DNA from: Lytechinus pictus
Taxonomy: Eukaryota > Echinodermata > Echinoidea > Temnopleuroida > Toxopneustidae
Direction of reading: 5' to 3'
Assembly (NCBI RefSeq): GCF_037042905.1
Contig: NC_087258.1
Location: forward strand, 4,231,001-4,295,000
DNA length: 64,000 nucleotides
Shown here: positions 34,641-47,750 of the stretch, one piece after another
How positions within the stretch are numbered: the stretch's first letter is position 1
How the letters are laid out: each line of letters begins with the position of its first letter
The notes under the pieces: model-generated
Database searches by the model: none
What the model saw: the letters and a program-made list of their open reading frames with translations, nothing else
Told to the model about the DNA's origin: nothing
Translations under genes and position numbers: made by a program

Positions 34641-35484
34641 ATTTAAATGTTGCGGGTGATGATGGTGTTAGTAGTAGCTGATGACTGTGATGGTCAGGTC
34701 ATTGTATGTTGGTGGAGACTGGTGGTGCCGCGGAGGTGGTGGTATATAATGATGATAACGATGACGGCCACCATAAATATACAAAATTACAAATGTTCAC
34801 ATATTCAATATCTTCTTTATAATCTTATCGCGTCAGTGTATTTGTCTTACTTTACTGCAAGATTGCCGGCCAAAATGAGAACATTTTCCACAGAAATACT
34901 ATTGGAGCCCCCATATTTTGATATATGTTTAAGGGTGACGAATCACGTGCCTTGAAAAGATAGCATACACGTATTACCCACCGTTGATCCCGGGCCGTTG
35001 ATTCAGATACATTTTGAGAAAATTAGAAATTCTCAATTTGAAGAAAGGGCACTTATTACCTTTTAACATCGTAATCATACAGGGAGTCGACAATGGAAAC
35101 ACAATAGACGTGTGTCTAGGGGAGTTAATTCATTTAGAATGTCAAACGCCTTACTGCCATGTACACAAACGAACCATATAACGAGCAGAATATAACAATG
35201 TATCAAATTCATCAATACCGCTGGAACATATTGGACACTCTTTTGTGGGAATACATTTTTTATCATCACGTTCATATGAACTTGTCAAATATTCATCCAA
35301 ATAATATATAGTATGTTCTTAAAATTAAAAAAAATGATTAAAAATTATATAGATACAAAATGAAATGTAAAGTAGAGATGAAAGAGGGTGGAACAAAAAG
35401 ACAATGCATTTGTGGAAAAGAGAGAGAGAGAGAAAATGAGAGTAGCAAAGGAAGGTAGAAACAGATAGACATATAGACAGGTGG

Positions 35485-35535
35485 AAATATATAAATATAT
35501 ATATATATATGTATATATATACATGTATATATATT
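35485..35535. repeat. TA microsatellite
   Basis: ATATAT with occasional G or C over ~50 bp. Confidence 0.85.
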
Positions 35536-35741
35536 TCTTTGAAAGGTGAGTTTCACAATCCGTATGCCCATGAACAAATGTGTTTTTCACGACTGTTTCA
35601 GAAACTGATTTTGAATTCTTTTATTTGTCATATCATGGGCACTGACGAAGAGTGTGACTTTACCTTTCATTTTTGAGAGCTATGCTCCTTTTAAAATCTA
35701 CGATTTTATTTCTACGGCATTTTCTAAACCATTTGTGATTA

Positions 35742-35860
35742 TACATATATATATATATATACATACACATATATATAGAGAGAGAGATAGAGAGAGAGAG
35801 AGAGGAGAGAGATAGGGGGAGGGGGAGAGGGAGAGGAGGAGAGAGAGTGAGAAGGGGTGG
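35742..35860. repeat. TA then GA microsatellite
   Basis: A TATATA run changes to GAGAGA and GGGAGA over about 120 bp. Confidence 0.88.
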
Positions 35861-37746
35861 GGAAGGGGATGTAAAATGTAAAGGGAAGGATAGGCAGTTT
35901 GAAGTTAAATCATCGGGAAAAACACGTTTTTAACTGATAGATATTAAACAGCAACGTCGAGAACCAGTGAAATTAAAACTTAAATTACACAAAACTAACA
36001 ATCATGACAATGGAAACGGATTAAATTACACAAAAAACTAATAGTGATCCAATGAATGCCCGTCGACGTAGTCTTTTGAGAAGTGTTTAATAATCGTCAA
36101 AATATGGATACAATAATGCTGTTTTTCGCTCTTGAGCATCGAGAGCCATCTAATCAAATTAATAGAATTTACATTAATTCTGAAATTGATAACCTAACGG
36201 AGGAATTGTCAATTTAATTTACAATATATCCCACTCACTCGTCTCATAATCTCATTCTATTGGTATTTATTTTCTTCAATCTCTAACATTGTTCAATGAC
36301 CACATAATTCAAATTCGTGATCAATATCATTTATATTCAAATCTCTGGATAAGAAAGATCGCGTATCGTTATTCTTTCCATCCTATCCCATTTAATTAAA
36401 ACGTCGATGTATCAACTTCGTCTTTTTCAATATTAATGTAAATTTGGAGCGTGAAAAGGTGATGGCACTTTCAAAAATACATTTGCATTGAATTCAAAAT
36501 TGTGCACTCCATGTATAAATAAGGAAGTTTGCAACTTTACATAGTGGTATTTCTCTTGTTGAATTTTATTTTCGCGATGAAGACTTTTTTTTCAAAATGT
36601 GTTATAGAATTCACAATCAAACGAATTTGCTCTGTCTTTGTTGTTGTTGTTGACATTGAAATCACTAATATTATGATTTCATTTTTGCTCAATTCACCAG
36701 TATCATGAATTAAGTAAAAACAAACAAATTTATTGCAATTCCAGTCTAAATGGACGGGATAGTTTTATATAGAAAAAAAAGAAAAACAGGTAGCTGAAAC
36801 TCTGATTAAAAAAAAATTAGCAACCAACGATAAAAGTTTCATTCAGCATACCTATTGCCTATTGGGATTCAGAATTGGCCTCATCTATTTAGGTAAGTTT
36901 GTGTTTAGAGATTGTATTACTATTTAGATTTATTAAGCATTGTGTAATTATGAAATCTATCATCATATTAATATTATTGTACTTGTAAAAGATTATGCAA
37001 TTCAGCCTCTGGCTGTGAGTGAATTCTTCAATAAACCATGACCATTGTCATTACTTCTACATGCTAATGATCGTGGAAATGTTAGGACATACTGTTTCTT
37101 TTGCTCTCGTTCATCTATTTCTTTCTTGCGTCCTCCATTATACTTTAAATGTTGTTATTTGTTAATACAATTTTGAAAAAAAATATTGTTTTTAGCACGT
37201 AGTCTTCTACAATGGCATACTGATGGAGGGGTGAGGGAAGCCCCTATATCAATAAAATTCAAATGGGTTAAATTTTGCTCTACATGCTCTAGTTGTTTTC
37301 AATGCATTGCTAAAATGATATTTTAATACAATTTTCGCCCCGAGTCAAAACAGCAATATACAGTTAGAAAATATCTCGTCCGCTTATATTTCATAACAAA
37401 ATTGCGTTTTGGTAATATTCACCGCAGCATTTTCAGCATTGAAATAATTTATATTTGGTGAGTTGGTTAGCCACTGATCATGCTTATAATCCACGAAAGT
37501 GTCTAAGTTTACATTGAATTACATGGTTAAATTTAGTAGATGCTACGAAATTGAATCTATGTCTCTTGCCGGCTGCACTAAATGGGTAACTTATCAGGAA
37601 GATTACTTTATTTAATTATCATCTGATCTTAATATTTTTCCCCTATACTGATTTACAGGTATTCTTTCTAACCAAAACTGCTTCATTGCTTGTATATATT
37701 CATTTGAATAAAATAAAAGAGGAAAAATAAATATCTTGAACTGTGA

Positions 37747-37986
37747 TACACTCTTAGAAAATATAGTGGAAGCCTTTTGTCCCGCATGGAGAACCCTGGA
37801 GAAAAACGGTTCGAAAAACAGGTTCTTTACGGGCTCAAGAACCTTAAAATGTTTCATAAAGAATATAAAAACGTTCCAAAGTGGCTGTTTAAGGTAATTT
37901 AGAACCTTTTAAGAAACTTTAAAAGGTTCCAAATACAGGAAAATCATAGAAATGACAGGACTCTCTAAGAACTCTCTAAGAGTGTA
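37747..37986. mobile_element. MITE with 12-bp perfect inverted ends TACACTCTTAGA
   Basis: TACACTCTTAGA at 37747-37758 is exactly inverted as TCTAAGAGTGTA at 37975-37986. The interior contains repeated GGTTC/GAACC blocks (AGAACCT, AAGGTTCC). A TA target is possible because the ends begin and finish with TA. 240 bp, non-coding. Confidence 0.75.
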
Positions 37987-37999
37987 TGCCCAACACTTA

Positions 38000-38163
38000 C
38001 CATCTTGACACCATGTTTTCGAAACAATGAAGACGCCAAGATCCAACTTGAAAAATCCCGACGTCGCCCCCTCCTCCTCCTCCTCCGCTTCATCATTATC
38101 ATCTACACTCTCCTCCTCTATATACTCCAACACATCTTCGTCTGTAAATCCAATATCTTCCAT
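38000..38163 (-). CDS. Possible first coding exon with acidic N-terminus (uncertain)
   Basis: From ATG at 38163 the frame reads MEDIGFTDEDVLEYIEEE, an acidic stretch of Asp and Glu, then FFKLDLGVFIVSKTWCQD, and meets AGATG|GTAAGTG, a good donor, at about 38000. The frame is open upstream too. No following exon was found, and the donor lies only 13 bp from a MITE. It may be the start of a gene or a transposase remnant. Product not recognised. Confidence 0.25.
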
Positions 38164-39366
38164 GATGGTGAAATTAATGTACTTCAAATGAGTAATAATA
38201 TCACGCCTTTCTATCTTCCGTACTATTTTAAAATGTTGTACACTACAACAGGCTTCCGAATTAATAAAGGCGCCATTTACAGTCAGAAAAATATGCCATC
38301 TTTGCAAGGAAATTGCAACCTCTTGGTATCAGACGTCTCTGATCTTGCAGTGAAAAGAGCTGATTGCACGTCCTTTTTCAAGTTCTTCTTTTTCTTAAAA
38401 GTGTATGGTTTGGTAAAGAAAAACGCATTTCATGATACCTAATCCTTTCGGTAATAATCTCAATTACACTTTTCCAGATTCCACCCAAGTGACTTGATGA
38501 TATGTATCCATAATGCTTGTGTCATGTACTTGTCATACAACCTCGAGAGGGAAGGTCTACGTTATACCACCGCGGTATACGTCCATAGAATTGACAGGAT
38601 TGATACGATGAATGATATTCCTCCTCTACTTGAAAATTATAATTTCATTCTTTTGTTAAAAAACATAGCGTCGAGACCTGACAAGGACGCATCGGCTCCC
38701 TTAATAATGAAATAAGGATAAAATCATCATCATCATCGCGATGTTTCACTTCCTTTCTGTAAAGAACACGGAGAGAGAATTTTAAATGTCGAATGGGCTA
38801 GGGGAAGCATCATTTTGAGAGAGTAATCTCGTCACCCTCAATTCCAACCAGTTGTATCGTCTTGTGGCATTTTCATTATTAAATGCTTCACTTTATCTGT
38901 CTCCACTAAACAGACTCCACAGAAAACAAAACAGATTCGAATGGCGATCTAATACTCAGTGAAGTTCGGGTTTTCCAGATAGCATCGATGGTAACGAAAT
39001 ACAAATCTACACTGTCTTCTCCTGGGCGTGGTTACAGACAGGAATGCACTTGGTATCAGTCTCACCACATTAAGTGTGGTAAAAACACCTGTAAGTCAGT
39101 TTACCATCCTCCATCAAAACATAAGATTCACAATTCACTAGTATCAAACTGATGAAATAATTCGATATTGAGACACAAGCGATTAAAATCCTCTGAGCGA
39201 TTGCGAAACAAGATATAAAACATCACAACCACTTGCTAGCTCATCATAAAGCTCCAATGGAGCAAAGGGCACATAAATGTACTCATATAATCATAAAAAT
39301 ATGCATATTGCCATCGCGCGTCAGTTGTAATGTACATTCGTGTACTGGCGGTGACGATGAGCGGTT

Positions 39367-39657
39367 TTGGCGGCAAAAGGCACGTCTGAAATATTGACTG
39401 TCAACATACGGGCAGACGACCGAGCACCTGTAGCAAGCGACGATGAAGAGGCTTTCAAGTGCGTTACCATGGTAACATGCCGTACCGGGTGTGACGAAAA
39501 CTGGGTCTACACCAGCTCCATCAATGATTTACAATTTGAATTCAAAGTATTCTTTCGAGATAATGGCAATTTTTATATTAATATTCCACATTTCCGGAAT
39601 TGGAACTGGAAATTTCCAACGCGTACCAGCAAGGAGTCCTTATTCAAGTGGAGATGA
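39367..39657 (+). CDS. Unrecognised open frame (low confidence)
   Basis: A 96-codon frame that opens with TTG, not ATG. It contains a palindromic X-box (39463-39476) and Cys, Trp and Phe-rich text (TCRTGCDENW...FRNWNWKFP). No family match and no clear splice sites; probably fortuitous. Confidence 0.12.
   Translation: MAAKGTSEILTVNIRADDRAPVASDDEEAFKCVTMVTCRTGCDENWVYTSSINDLQFEFKVFFRDNGNFYINIPHFRNWNWKFPTRTSKESLFKWR
39463..39476. promoter_or_regulatory. Palindromic X-box GTTACCATGGTAAC
   Basis: A perfect 14-bp inverted repeat of the RFX-type consensus GTNNCCATGGNNAC, outside any recognised transposon. The target gene is unknown. Confidence 0.35.
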
Positions 39658-42600
39658 TATTTATTATGTTAATTAAACATCACCTTTTAAATAGAAATTT
39701 AAAAAAATAATCATATTGGTATATTAACATGTGCTATTGATTTTCATTAAAATTCATTTTATCATTATTATCAATGTTTATATTATTATCAACATAATTG
39801 ATTATAACTCGTTTATATCACTATTATCATTATCATCATCATCATTGATAATATTATTACTTTTTATAATCATAATTATTATAATTATTATTGTCATTAC
39901 CGTTAATTATTAATATTATTATCACTGTTGTTGTTGTTATTGTTATTTATCATTATTATCAGGAACAACAGCAGTATTCTCAGGATTAACATCACTTCTT
40001 TCAAGTATTAAATTTCAAATTCCAACAAACGGCTATTGCGCAAGTGTCGTTATTTCGAAATGATGTGTACAATGCTTGGATCTAAATACACAATACGTAA
40101 TACACATTACATTTGAATGATGCATTTAACTCAAAGTCCATGTTTTAACATACACCCGTGTCGAATTACAGCATATCAAAACGACGTCATAATATTATTT
40201 AGGTTTTATATATCTTTATCAGAAAATCATCTGTATGTTGTGGACATAATACTTCAGTTTGTGAACTCGGTAGATTCGATGAAGGATGAGTCAATTTCAA
40301 AACAAACACAGAATGGTTCTTGTAAATGGACTTGTTAATATGATTGTGTTTGTATCTACAAATGATAGATGGCTCTGTTTGTTCATGTAAATATCATCAT
40401 TATCATGTTATGTATACGGAAGTTTATGGTCAGGCGTTAAGACTGGATTAAAGAAGGGAGAACTATTGGGTTTAAACATCATGAACAGGAGAACTTAGCA
40501 GTAAATTGAATGATGTTTCTTATCATGCTTAATGCACTGCGCTCTATTAGCAATTTACTGCTAAACTGCTTTGCCAGACGAAGTTACCGATAAGACATTG
40601 TCAAGGGAAAAACGCTGCAACTCTGCATCTTTTGGCATTTAATTGCCCTGAATAACAAAGAAATTTATCTTTTTATACCGTATATGATTAATACTGTGGC
40701 AGTAAGAGTAAATTTGATAGTGGCAGGAAACTGCTGTCTCATTCATGTTATTCGGACGAAATGTCTCGAGTATATAGCTGCAGCTATCAGCGGCATAATC
40801 AGATGGATAGCGGCGTAGTGAAACAAATGCTTTGGAAATAATTTGCGACGAGCGAAGCGAGCGAGTTTAGATTTTTTTTTAGATCCATTTATGTATCATT
40901 GATAGATTGGTAATTCGAATATATAGAGTACAAATTGGCAAGATTTGAAAGGAAATTTCATTAAAATTAATGTTTTCAAATGAAATATATTGTTTTTTTT
41001 TTGGTTAAAAATGGATTTAGTGCAGCAGCCCATCCTACCCTAATCAGTCTGCCAGTATAGACAAACTGAATTATTTCAACATGAACAGAGGTGTTATGCC
41101 GGAATTTGTATTCATTGGCTGTTAAGTCATGAAACAAATAAGGGCTCTTTTTATAAGGTGCACTATTTTCTTACAATATGATGCAAGCGAGCGGATCGAG
41201 GGAACGAGTTGAAAACACAACTTTGAATATTTTGCCACATATTTTGAATGTAAAAATAAATCAACTCAAATACAATCTCTCTTAGATTAAAACTGAGGGC
41301 AGGGTGATTCCCATCTACTACACGTCCACAGGTTTAAAGGAGCAAATCATAACGTCTTTCAAGAATTAATTTAAAAATCAGAGTGTTGAGTTGGAAACTG
41401 CCTTCTTACTCTTGAAGGCATTCGCGAACGGATATCGTAGAGTTTCCGACATCAATTAGCTTACACCTCCGAGGAACGATGAATCAACTTTGGAAGGGAA
41501 GCAGCGAAATTCCTCATTTCCCCACCTCCTAATAATAAAGCTTTTCATCCCGAGAGCTTCGGATTCAGAAGCTTGCGTCAGTGTCAAATGGGAAAATTTT
41601 ATGTGCATGGGTAGCTTGCTACTGCATATACTAATGTGTAAGAAGGCAGAGATAGGGAATGGTGTATATCAGTGTATTGCTACTTTTTTTAGGTGATCTC
41701 TCATAATTACGACTAAACAGCCTAAAACAGAATTAAAAGTATAGTATCTACGACGCAGACTGTTTAAACACCACCAATAAACCTAAACATTTTGGTGTTG
41801 TTGTAATCATATGACACCCCCTCTTAAAAAAGGGGCGGCTCAGTGTGTTTTCGTATATATAGGGTGGGGGAGACTACGAGAGATTACCGAAATGTTAAGT
41901 TATTTATTTCTACAAATAAATAATATCCATTATCTAAAACTCTTAAATTATAATGTGAAGGTATAGCCTCGCCGGACAAGATAAGTTACGGTATAAGTTC
42001 TTAAAATCATACGATTTTATGATCGTTTATAGTATCATGCAGACAAAAATACTAATAACATTTTTTCATAATTTCTAATCACTTACTAACACTCACCAGC
42101 AAATCACAAATAATAACTGTAGGCCAATTTCAAGTTCATGAAGCGATGAAAGTTTAACACTCCGATCTATCAATTTGAATACAGTACCAGGTCTTACAAT
42201 ACACATACTATACATACAAGATAGTTATCCATGTCCATGTAACAAAAAAATCATCCAACAGGTCTTCCGTTCGTCCCCATCTTCTGAAGATACAATGCGT
42301 ATATCTTTCTACAAATCTACTTTACACAAAGAAATCTCCTATAGCTGCTCTAAAACTTAATCTTATCTCTCGCCTAAAATCAATGATTACGAATCGATTC
42401 CGGACGACATTCTTTAAGCCAGTCACAACAACAGAATTGTTACAAGTTTCCAAACCGACCACAGCTACATTGTAATGTTATTACCAATGACATACCATCG
42501 GTCGATTTGGAGTCGATTTCGTTGGTATGACTGTGGCATTAGCTGTATTATCAACGAGGACAGTGAGAAAAGGGGATTTACCAGAGGTGATTCACTACCA

Positions 42601-42904
42601 ACTAAAATCAATTTTAAGAGTAAAGCAATCAATAGCATGGTATTTGATTGGCCCACAACATCTTAACATTGATTTCAACGGTATGTGAGTCACTCCTAGG
42701 AGCATCTCTATTCGACTGATGACGAATGATGATGGGAGACTAACCGCCATTGAATTTTAAATACCAAACCGACCACGCCCACCTGCCATCTTGGCACATG
42801 CGTGGCGTACCGTTATATTACGATGAGTCTGGATTATTTACGTTATGATCACCCGAGTGGAAATAACTTTGAGAATGTAATGTCCTACAAGTAGTACAAC
42901 AACT

Positions 42905-43140
42905 CAGGGGCGGATGCAATATTTCCAAGGGGGGGCACATTTTCCCGAGGAAAAATTTGACATTGAAAGATTGAAGAAGAAGGTTTTTAACCAAAAACTA
43001 AGGACATTTCGTCCACGAAAAAGTTTGACAAGCAATAAAAAAGTCTTCACTTTCAAAGGGGGGGGGGAGGGGGCACACTTCAGTTATAACGGCATTTTTT
43101 ACGGGCCGGCTTTGCCCCCCCCCCCCTGGATCCGCAAGTG
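42905..43140. mobile_element. hAT-like MITE with perfect 8-bp target duplication
   Basis: Ends are CAGGGGCGGAT and ATCCGCAAGTG. Flanking 8-mers CAACAACT at 42897-42904 and 43141-43148 are identical. The interior has G and C homopolymers and GGGGGCACATTTTCCC. Confidence 0.85.
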
Positions 43141-45427
43141 CAACAACTATATTACAAAAACTTCTACAATAACTATCATGACTATATAGCTACAATTCTT
43201 ATAAAAAATTAAAAAAAATATTCGGACCATGGTCCATGACAAATTGATGGTTCCGTGACATTCGCTCCAGCGACAATAATTGATCATACCTTATACGGAC
43301 GGAATGGCCACGCCCTGACATTACCCAAAACAAAAGGATCATCAGCCACAATATAATTTTACGTCGAATGTTATGTTAAATAAAAAACTGCTAGATGTCA
43401 ATACTGAAATGACATAAAACCGATAGCTTTGTTATCCAATGAGACTCATTACTCAATATTGACACAACCAGAGGCAAAGCAGTCATTTCTGTATGAAGTG
43501 ATTCACATTAATCATGTTAATGTTGTGTAATATAGTTAAAAGAGAAACAGGGTAATGTTTTTTCCGCTCTAGAAAATCTCCCTCACATTTATAAAAAATA
43601 AATAAAATAAAAAGGAAAAATAAAAGTAGTAGCTATCAAATAAAGGCTTCATCTTGCAAACACATTATCATTCGGACATGACGATATGATATTGATTCAA
43701 TAAATTAACATGACATGAGTAATGATTGATGGGTGAATATGTTACCGGTAACATTATTCCCACATTAATCAGCACTCATGTCATGTACAAATTATTACGA
43801 CCGCACGAATCAATCAAAATCATGTAAAAGACGCATAATTTTCAATCGATACTTTGTTATACTTATTCATTCTTTTTCATCAATTAAATTTTATTTAGTT
43901 TGTTTTCCCTTTTTTAAAGGCCTGTCGAATTTGTGATTCCATACACGCTTTCAACATGGTCAATCATATGTCTACTGCCCACCCTACAAGTGATGGGTTT
44001 ATGTCATCAAACTTGAATTAAAATAGAATGATAATAGACATTTGTCGTTTGTACAACAATCGACATCCGTCACCGTCCGTGGGGGAGCTGAAATGTTTTC
44101 AAAATGACGTGTGAACAAAGGATGAAATTTCATCCCCTTTCGTCAAAAGGGCACTCCCAAATAGTTCGACACCATGACCAATTTTATGAAATTAATATTC
44201 TGTTACAATGGTATAATAACCCTGTTCGGGAATATGCATTTACATACATGTAGTCATGAACATGCCATCAAATGAGGTTCATGTAAGATTACAAATAACC
44301 GGATAAATCTTTCCCTCATAAAGTCCGACAAGAAGAAATTTTGAAAACAGTAGGCCATTTCCACGAAAAATAATTAGAAAAATATGTCATTTTCATGACG
44401 AAAAGAACAAGCACATCAACCTATTTCCTACTATCTTTACAACTTTCTCATTGGTACTTACTCATACAAGTTTAATGTTTAAAGTAAATGTATTTCGGTC
44501 AATGTCCATTTCAACAATATCAAATTACATTGATCATATTCCGAAATGCCATGTTGATATTTCGTGCTTATGACGCATTTCGACGTCTATTCTACGGAAT
44601 ATTTGCACGTTGGCCTACTCCCTGCAAACCACAATTATATAATCATTACATGAATTGATTCAACAGTGTATCATAGGCCAAGAGTCATACATACTCTATT
44701 CGACTTTTATTAATATTTGAATATATTTTAAGTACCGGAAATTCAAGTATAGTGTTTCCAGATTCGTTTTATGATATATTTAGATTGAGTTAAAACATAA
44801 TATACACTCATAAGTAACTATCATTAAATTTATATATATTTAGATAGAAAGTTACATAATAGTAGCACAGAACTCACTTCTACAAAATCACGAAAAGGAT
44901 AGTTTTGTTTCGAACAGTATAGTGTCAACGATAAGCAATTACGTTCATTGTTGTCATGGTTTAATCGCAATTTTGAAAGTTCCTCCTTATCAAGTTTGAA
45001 TAAAGCCCCCGTCCCCCCCCCCCCCCATTTATATTTCCTTGAATCAGTCTACTTATCTTAGCAGTGGTTAATTTTGTAATTCGTTCATTATTTTTGGGTC
45101 GGTGTTTCGGTTTGCCAGCGCTTCTCGCTGGCATAGCGGGAAGAATCTTGACTACAGATAAAACGAGGTTCGAGTCCCAACTAAGGTGACTTTTTCATAC
45201 AAATGAAAATAAAGATTAACAATTGAATTTAAGCATGGATTTGCTATTCTATCACAGTTCCAACCCTTGAAATAAGCTGAAACCCTTCAGAATTATCTGA
45301 AGTGTTAATACATATTTAGATATGAAATTCTGGGGGAAAATCGTTGTGAAGTTTTCTTATGAATTTATGAATCAATCATAACATTCTCGGAATCCAATCT
45401 GCATTCAATTTAAATGTTAACTGATGC
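43141..45427. other. AT-rich DNA, no gene seen
   Basis: No exon, repeat array or RNA gene was recognised up to the tRNA-like sequence at 45122. A short C homopolymer lies at about 45014-45027. Confidence 0.45.
45122..45195 (+). other. tRNA-like pol III promoter, probable SINE or tRNA relic
   Basis: TGGCATAGCGG (45129-45139) fits an A box and GGTTCGAGTCC (45167-45177) is a perfect B box, 27 bp apart. A T5 run follows at 45190. The intervening sequence does not fold as a proper cloverleaf (D and T stems do not close), so it is not called a functional tRNA. Confidence 0.4.
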
Positions 45428-45670
45428 TACACTGTAAAAGCTGTGGTGTTAAAACTGACATCAGTTTGTGTCTATAGAGGACCTCATCCTGAGGTGTTAA
45501 AATTACACTCTAAAGATTGAACATAACACCAAAGAGTTTAACTGTAACATCCAAAGGTGCTGTAATAACACCTATAGGTGTTAAACTAACACTGTCAATT
45601 TAACACCGGAGTAAAATAACTGGTGTGATCCTCTATGTACACAGGGTAACACCACAGTTTTTGCTGTGTA
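45428..45670. mobile_element. MITE, ACACTGTAAAAGCTGTGG family, copy 1
   Basis: The left end TACACTGTAAAAGCTGTGG is inverted at the right as CCACAGTTTTTGCTGTGTA. The interior is built of repeated GGTGTTA/TAACACC blocks. 243 bp, non-coding. A second copy is at 48762-49137. Confidence 0.75.
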
Positions 45671-45935
45671 TCTATCTCAGGATAGCATCATACAAGCGTT
45701 CGGGTTCTTAACCAATTTTGAAAAATAAAGATAATAATAAGCTATTAAAATTGAAAATGAAAGCATGACCCATCTATTCCATGCCAATGAATGATCACGA
45801 TAGGACATTTTTATTTTGTTTAAGTGGTTCATTAATTGAAATAATGAGGGATTATCCATGCACTGGGTTTATATAAAAAACTATCCACTGATGACGAGGA
45901 ACTCCCGATGATGCCTAGCTTCCGTCGCTTAATTT

Positions 45936-45949
45936 GTTGCTATGGTAAC
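45936..45949. promoter_or_regulatory. X-box-like GTTGCTATGGTAAC
   Basis: Matches the RFX consensus half-sites on both sides with one break of the palindrome. Outside any recognised element. Confidence 0.3.
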
Positions 45950-46554
45950 GTGAGTTATCACAGTCTCATCATTGATCTACACCATGATGCTGTCTCACTC
46001 GTACCTGTACACTTTCCAAGGGCTGTTTTCACGAACCGTCATGTCAGTGATATTTACATTAAAATTTGATATTAGCCAATATTTATTCTATACAAGGATC
46101 CTTGTTGTTATAACAATATTGTTAGTGACTGCTCGCTTCATGAAAGTGTCTCCTGATTCTAACCTATATGTATAAACGCAACTATCAAACAATCATGCAA
46201 AAGTTTAATTTGCCAATCTGATTGTTTAAAAAAAAAATGTGTAACCGATTTGGAGAGTTGTGTTTGATTCCAATGTTCTTTCTTCAGTTTGACCGAGGAC
46301 AGAAATCAAATTCTTGCAATGTTTGTTCGAATGAAACCATCTATTAAAATCATTACAATCGAAATCAGCATTGACATGATGAATATGAACGCGCAAAGCA
46401 AGATTGAATGCAAGCGCAAAAATACCCTTTATGAACTTAATGAATGAATGAATGAAAACCAAATTGGAAGAAGAATTAAAAAAAATGATTAACACTTACC
46501 CCAGAACGAAACAAAATATCACTCGAGGATACAAATGAAAACTTTGCTCAAAGC

Positions 46555-46680
46555 ATGCAACAAATTGCTTTAGTCTGTATATGTCAACGCACGTTTTTCG
46601 CGTTGGCTTCTGTTTTCGTATTCTTCCTGTTATTTCTAGCTTTTGGCGTCTGCGAGCGAGAAGAGAGAAAATTGATTTAA
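46555..46680 (+). CDS. Small open frame with a strong hydrophobic leader (uncertain)
   Basis: From ATG at 46555 the frame reads MQQIALVCICQRTFFALA and then SVFVFFLLFLAFGVCEREE, stopping after about 41 codons. It looks like a signal peptide or anchor. It might be a secreted micropeptide or a chance frame; no splice donor is evident. Confidence 0.15.
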   Translation: MQQIALVCICQRTFFALASVFVFFLLFLAFGVCEREERKLI

Positions 46681-47212
46681 TTCACTTCTTCCTTGACAAA
46701 AACCAAAACACTAATCTCGAAAAAGAATATGTATCACAAGATGTCTCGATCTATGAAATGAAAATACATCTAGGGATCCTTATTTCATTTAAGATGCCAT
46801 GATCTTATCGAAATCACAAATACTTCAAAAGCAATTTTATAATGGCGTCGCATAGTTTATTGTTAGTTATTTTGATTTTTAATATAATGTGATTAGCAAA
46901 GTAACAATACATCAAGACGACAAATACATTCATCTATTCTATAAAACTGTTTTATTATTATGTAGAACCAACATTTCTTTGTTTTTATCAGCTACAATCA
47001 ACATCAGAAACCTTTGCGAAAGCTTAATCTATTTTTCCTAATTATTTTTAGATGGGCACATGTAAGCAGCGTTTTAGTAAACCATATTATTTTGAAAATA
47101 TGTAGGCCTACTGATAATTTCCGGTATAGCCTTTACTGCAAGAGCTTTTCGAATATTTTCCACGAGGTTACGATGTACGTATAGCTGGATATCTTAGGTG
47201 ATTAGCAATATC

Positions 47213-47226
47213 GTTACCATGGTAAC
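47213..47226. promoter_or_regulatory. Palindromic X-box GTTACCATGGTAAC
   Basis: Identical to the 14-mer at 39463-39476. It lies below candidate receptor exon D on the minus strand. Function unproven. Confidence 0.35.
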
Positions 47227-47473
47227 TAATAAGGTATTTAGGAAATTACAGGAAACCTGGTACAATTAGTTTACTGTATTGCTGCTGCATTAATATTAAT
47301 ATTTTAGACGAGATACTTTCAGGATGTAACTATCAGAGCATATTGCTAACGAAATTAATGAATGGCTTAGTTTTCTTCTCGCAGAAGCGAAAGGGGGATA
47401 CACCCACGTTGATAGTCAAGCTTTGGATAAGCTGTCATTAATCTTAAACATTTCTCCGTTTCTCTCTGCCTTT

Positions 47474-47750
47474 GTAACTGCATTGATGGCATCTCACCGC
47501 TCTCGACGTGCTTGTATGCTCTTTGATAGCAGAAAATTTGCTGATGATTCCACCAGCTGTAAAACGTATCACGTGTTCGTTGGACATGACTGACCTTAAC
47601 CTATCATCAATGACCTTCACATTAATTCCCCAGCCCGACTTATATACAGTCACAACATCGAAACCGATTATCAACCGGTCGATAACTTCTCGATGGTAAT
47701 AGCGTAGAAATATATATCGTTCTGGTGCCGGTCTCACAGGTATGACTGTA
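47474..47750 (-). CDS. Candidate receptor exon D, possible ligand-binding (ANF-receptor-like) fold
   Basis: The open frame reads VIPVRPAPERYIFLRYYHRE, VIDRLIIGFDVVTVYKSGWG and INVKVIDDRLRS, and ends near SRA|GTGAGA, a good donor. The acceptor could be GTATACAG|TCATACC. The pattern hydrophobic-x-x-V-x-x-V-Y...G...L resembles the second lobe strand of periplasmic-binding-type receptor ectodomains, such as class C GPCRs and guanylyl cyclases, but spacing from the preceding candidate exon is off. Weak. Confidence 0.25.

Larger units (their letters stand above)
30512..37746. other. Gene-poor region upstream of the TRIM gene
   Basis: The TRIM promoter should lie just above 30511; no TATA box or CpG-rich core was defined. 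Beyond it no exon was recognised. The region contains the hAT MITE at 31250, purine-rich DNA at 33380-33450, a GAT array at 34291-34660, and TA/GA microsatellites at 35485 and 35740. Confidence 0.45.
37987..42896. other. Gene-poor region
   Basis: Apart from the doubtful exon at 38000-38163, nothing coding is convincing. ATT/ATC-rich simple sequence occupies 39760-39960. Confidence 0.4.

Noticed and set aside
34124..34646. Met/Asp-rich open frames
   Set aside because: Products of the GAT array; no splice signals or domain.
42465..42656. Minus-strand frame MLLIALLLKLILVGSE, signal-peptide-like
   Set aside because: The rest of the frame is unremarkable and both strands are open over the same stretch; a GTAATA donor is present, but no partner exon was found.
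45122..45195. A functional tRNA gene
   Set aside because: The A and B boxes are good but the arms do not pair; kept only as a tRNA-like relic.
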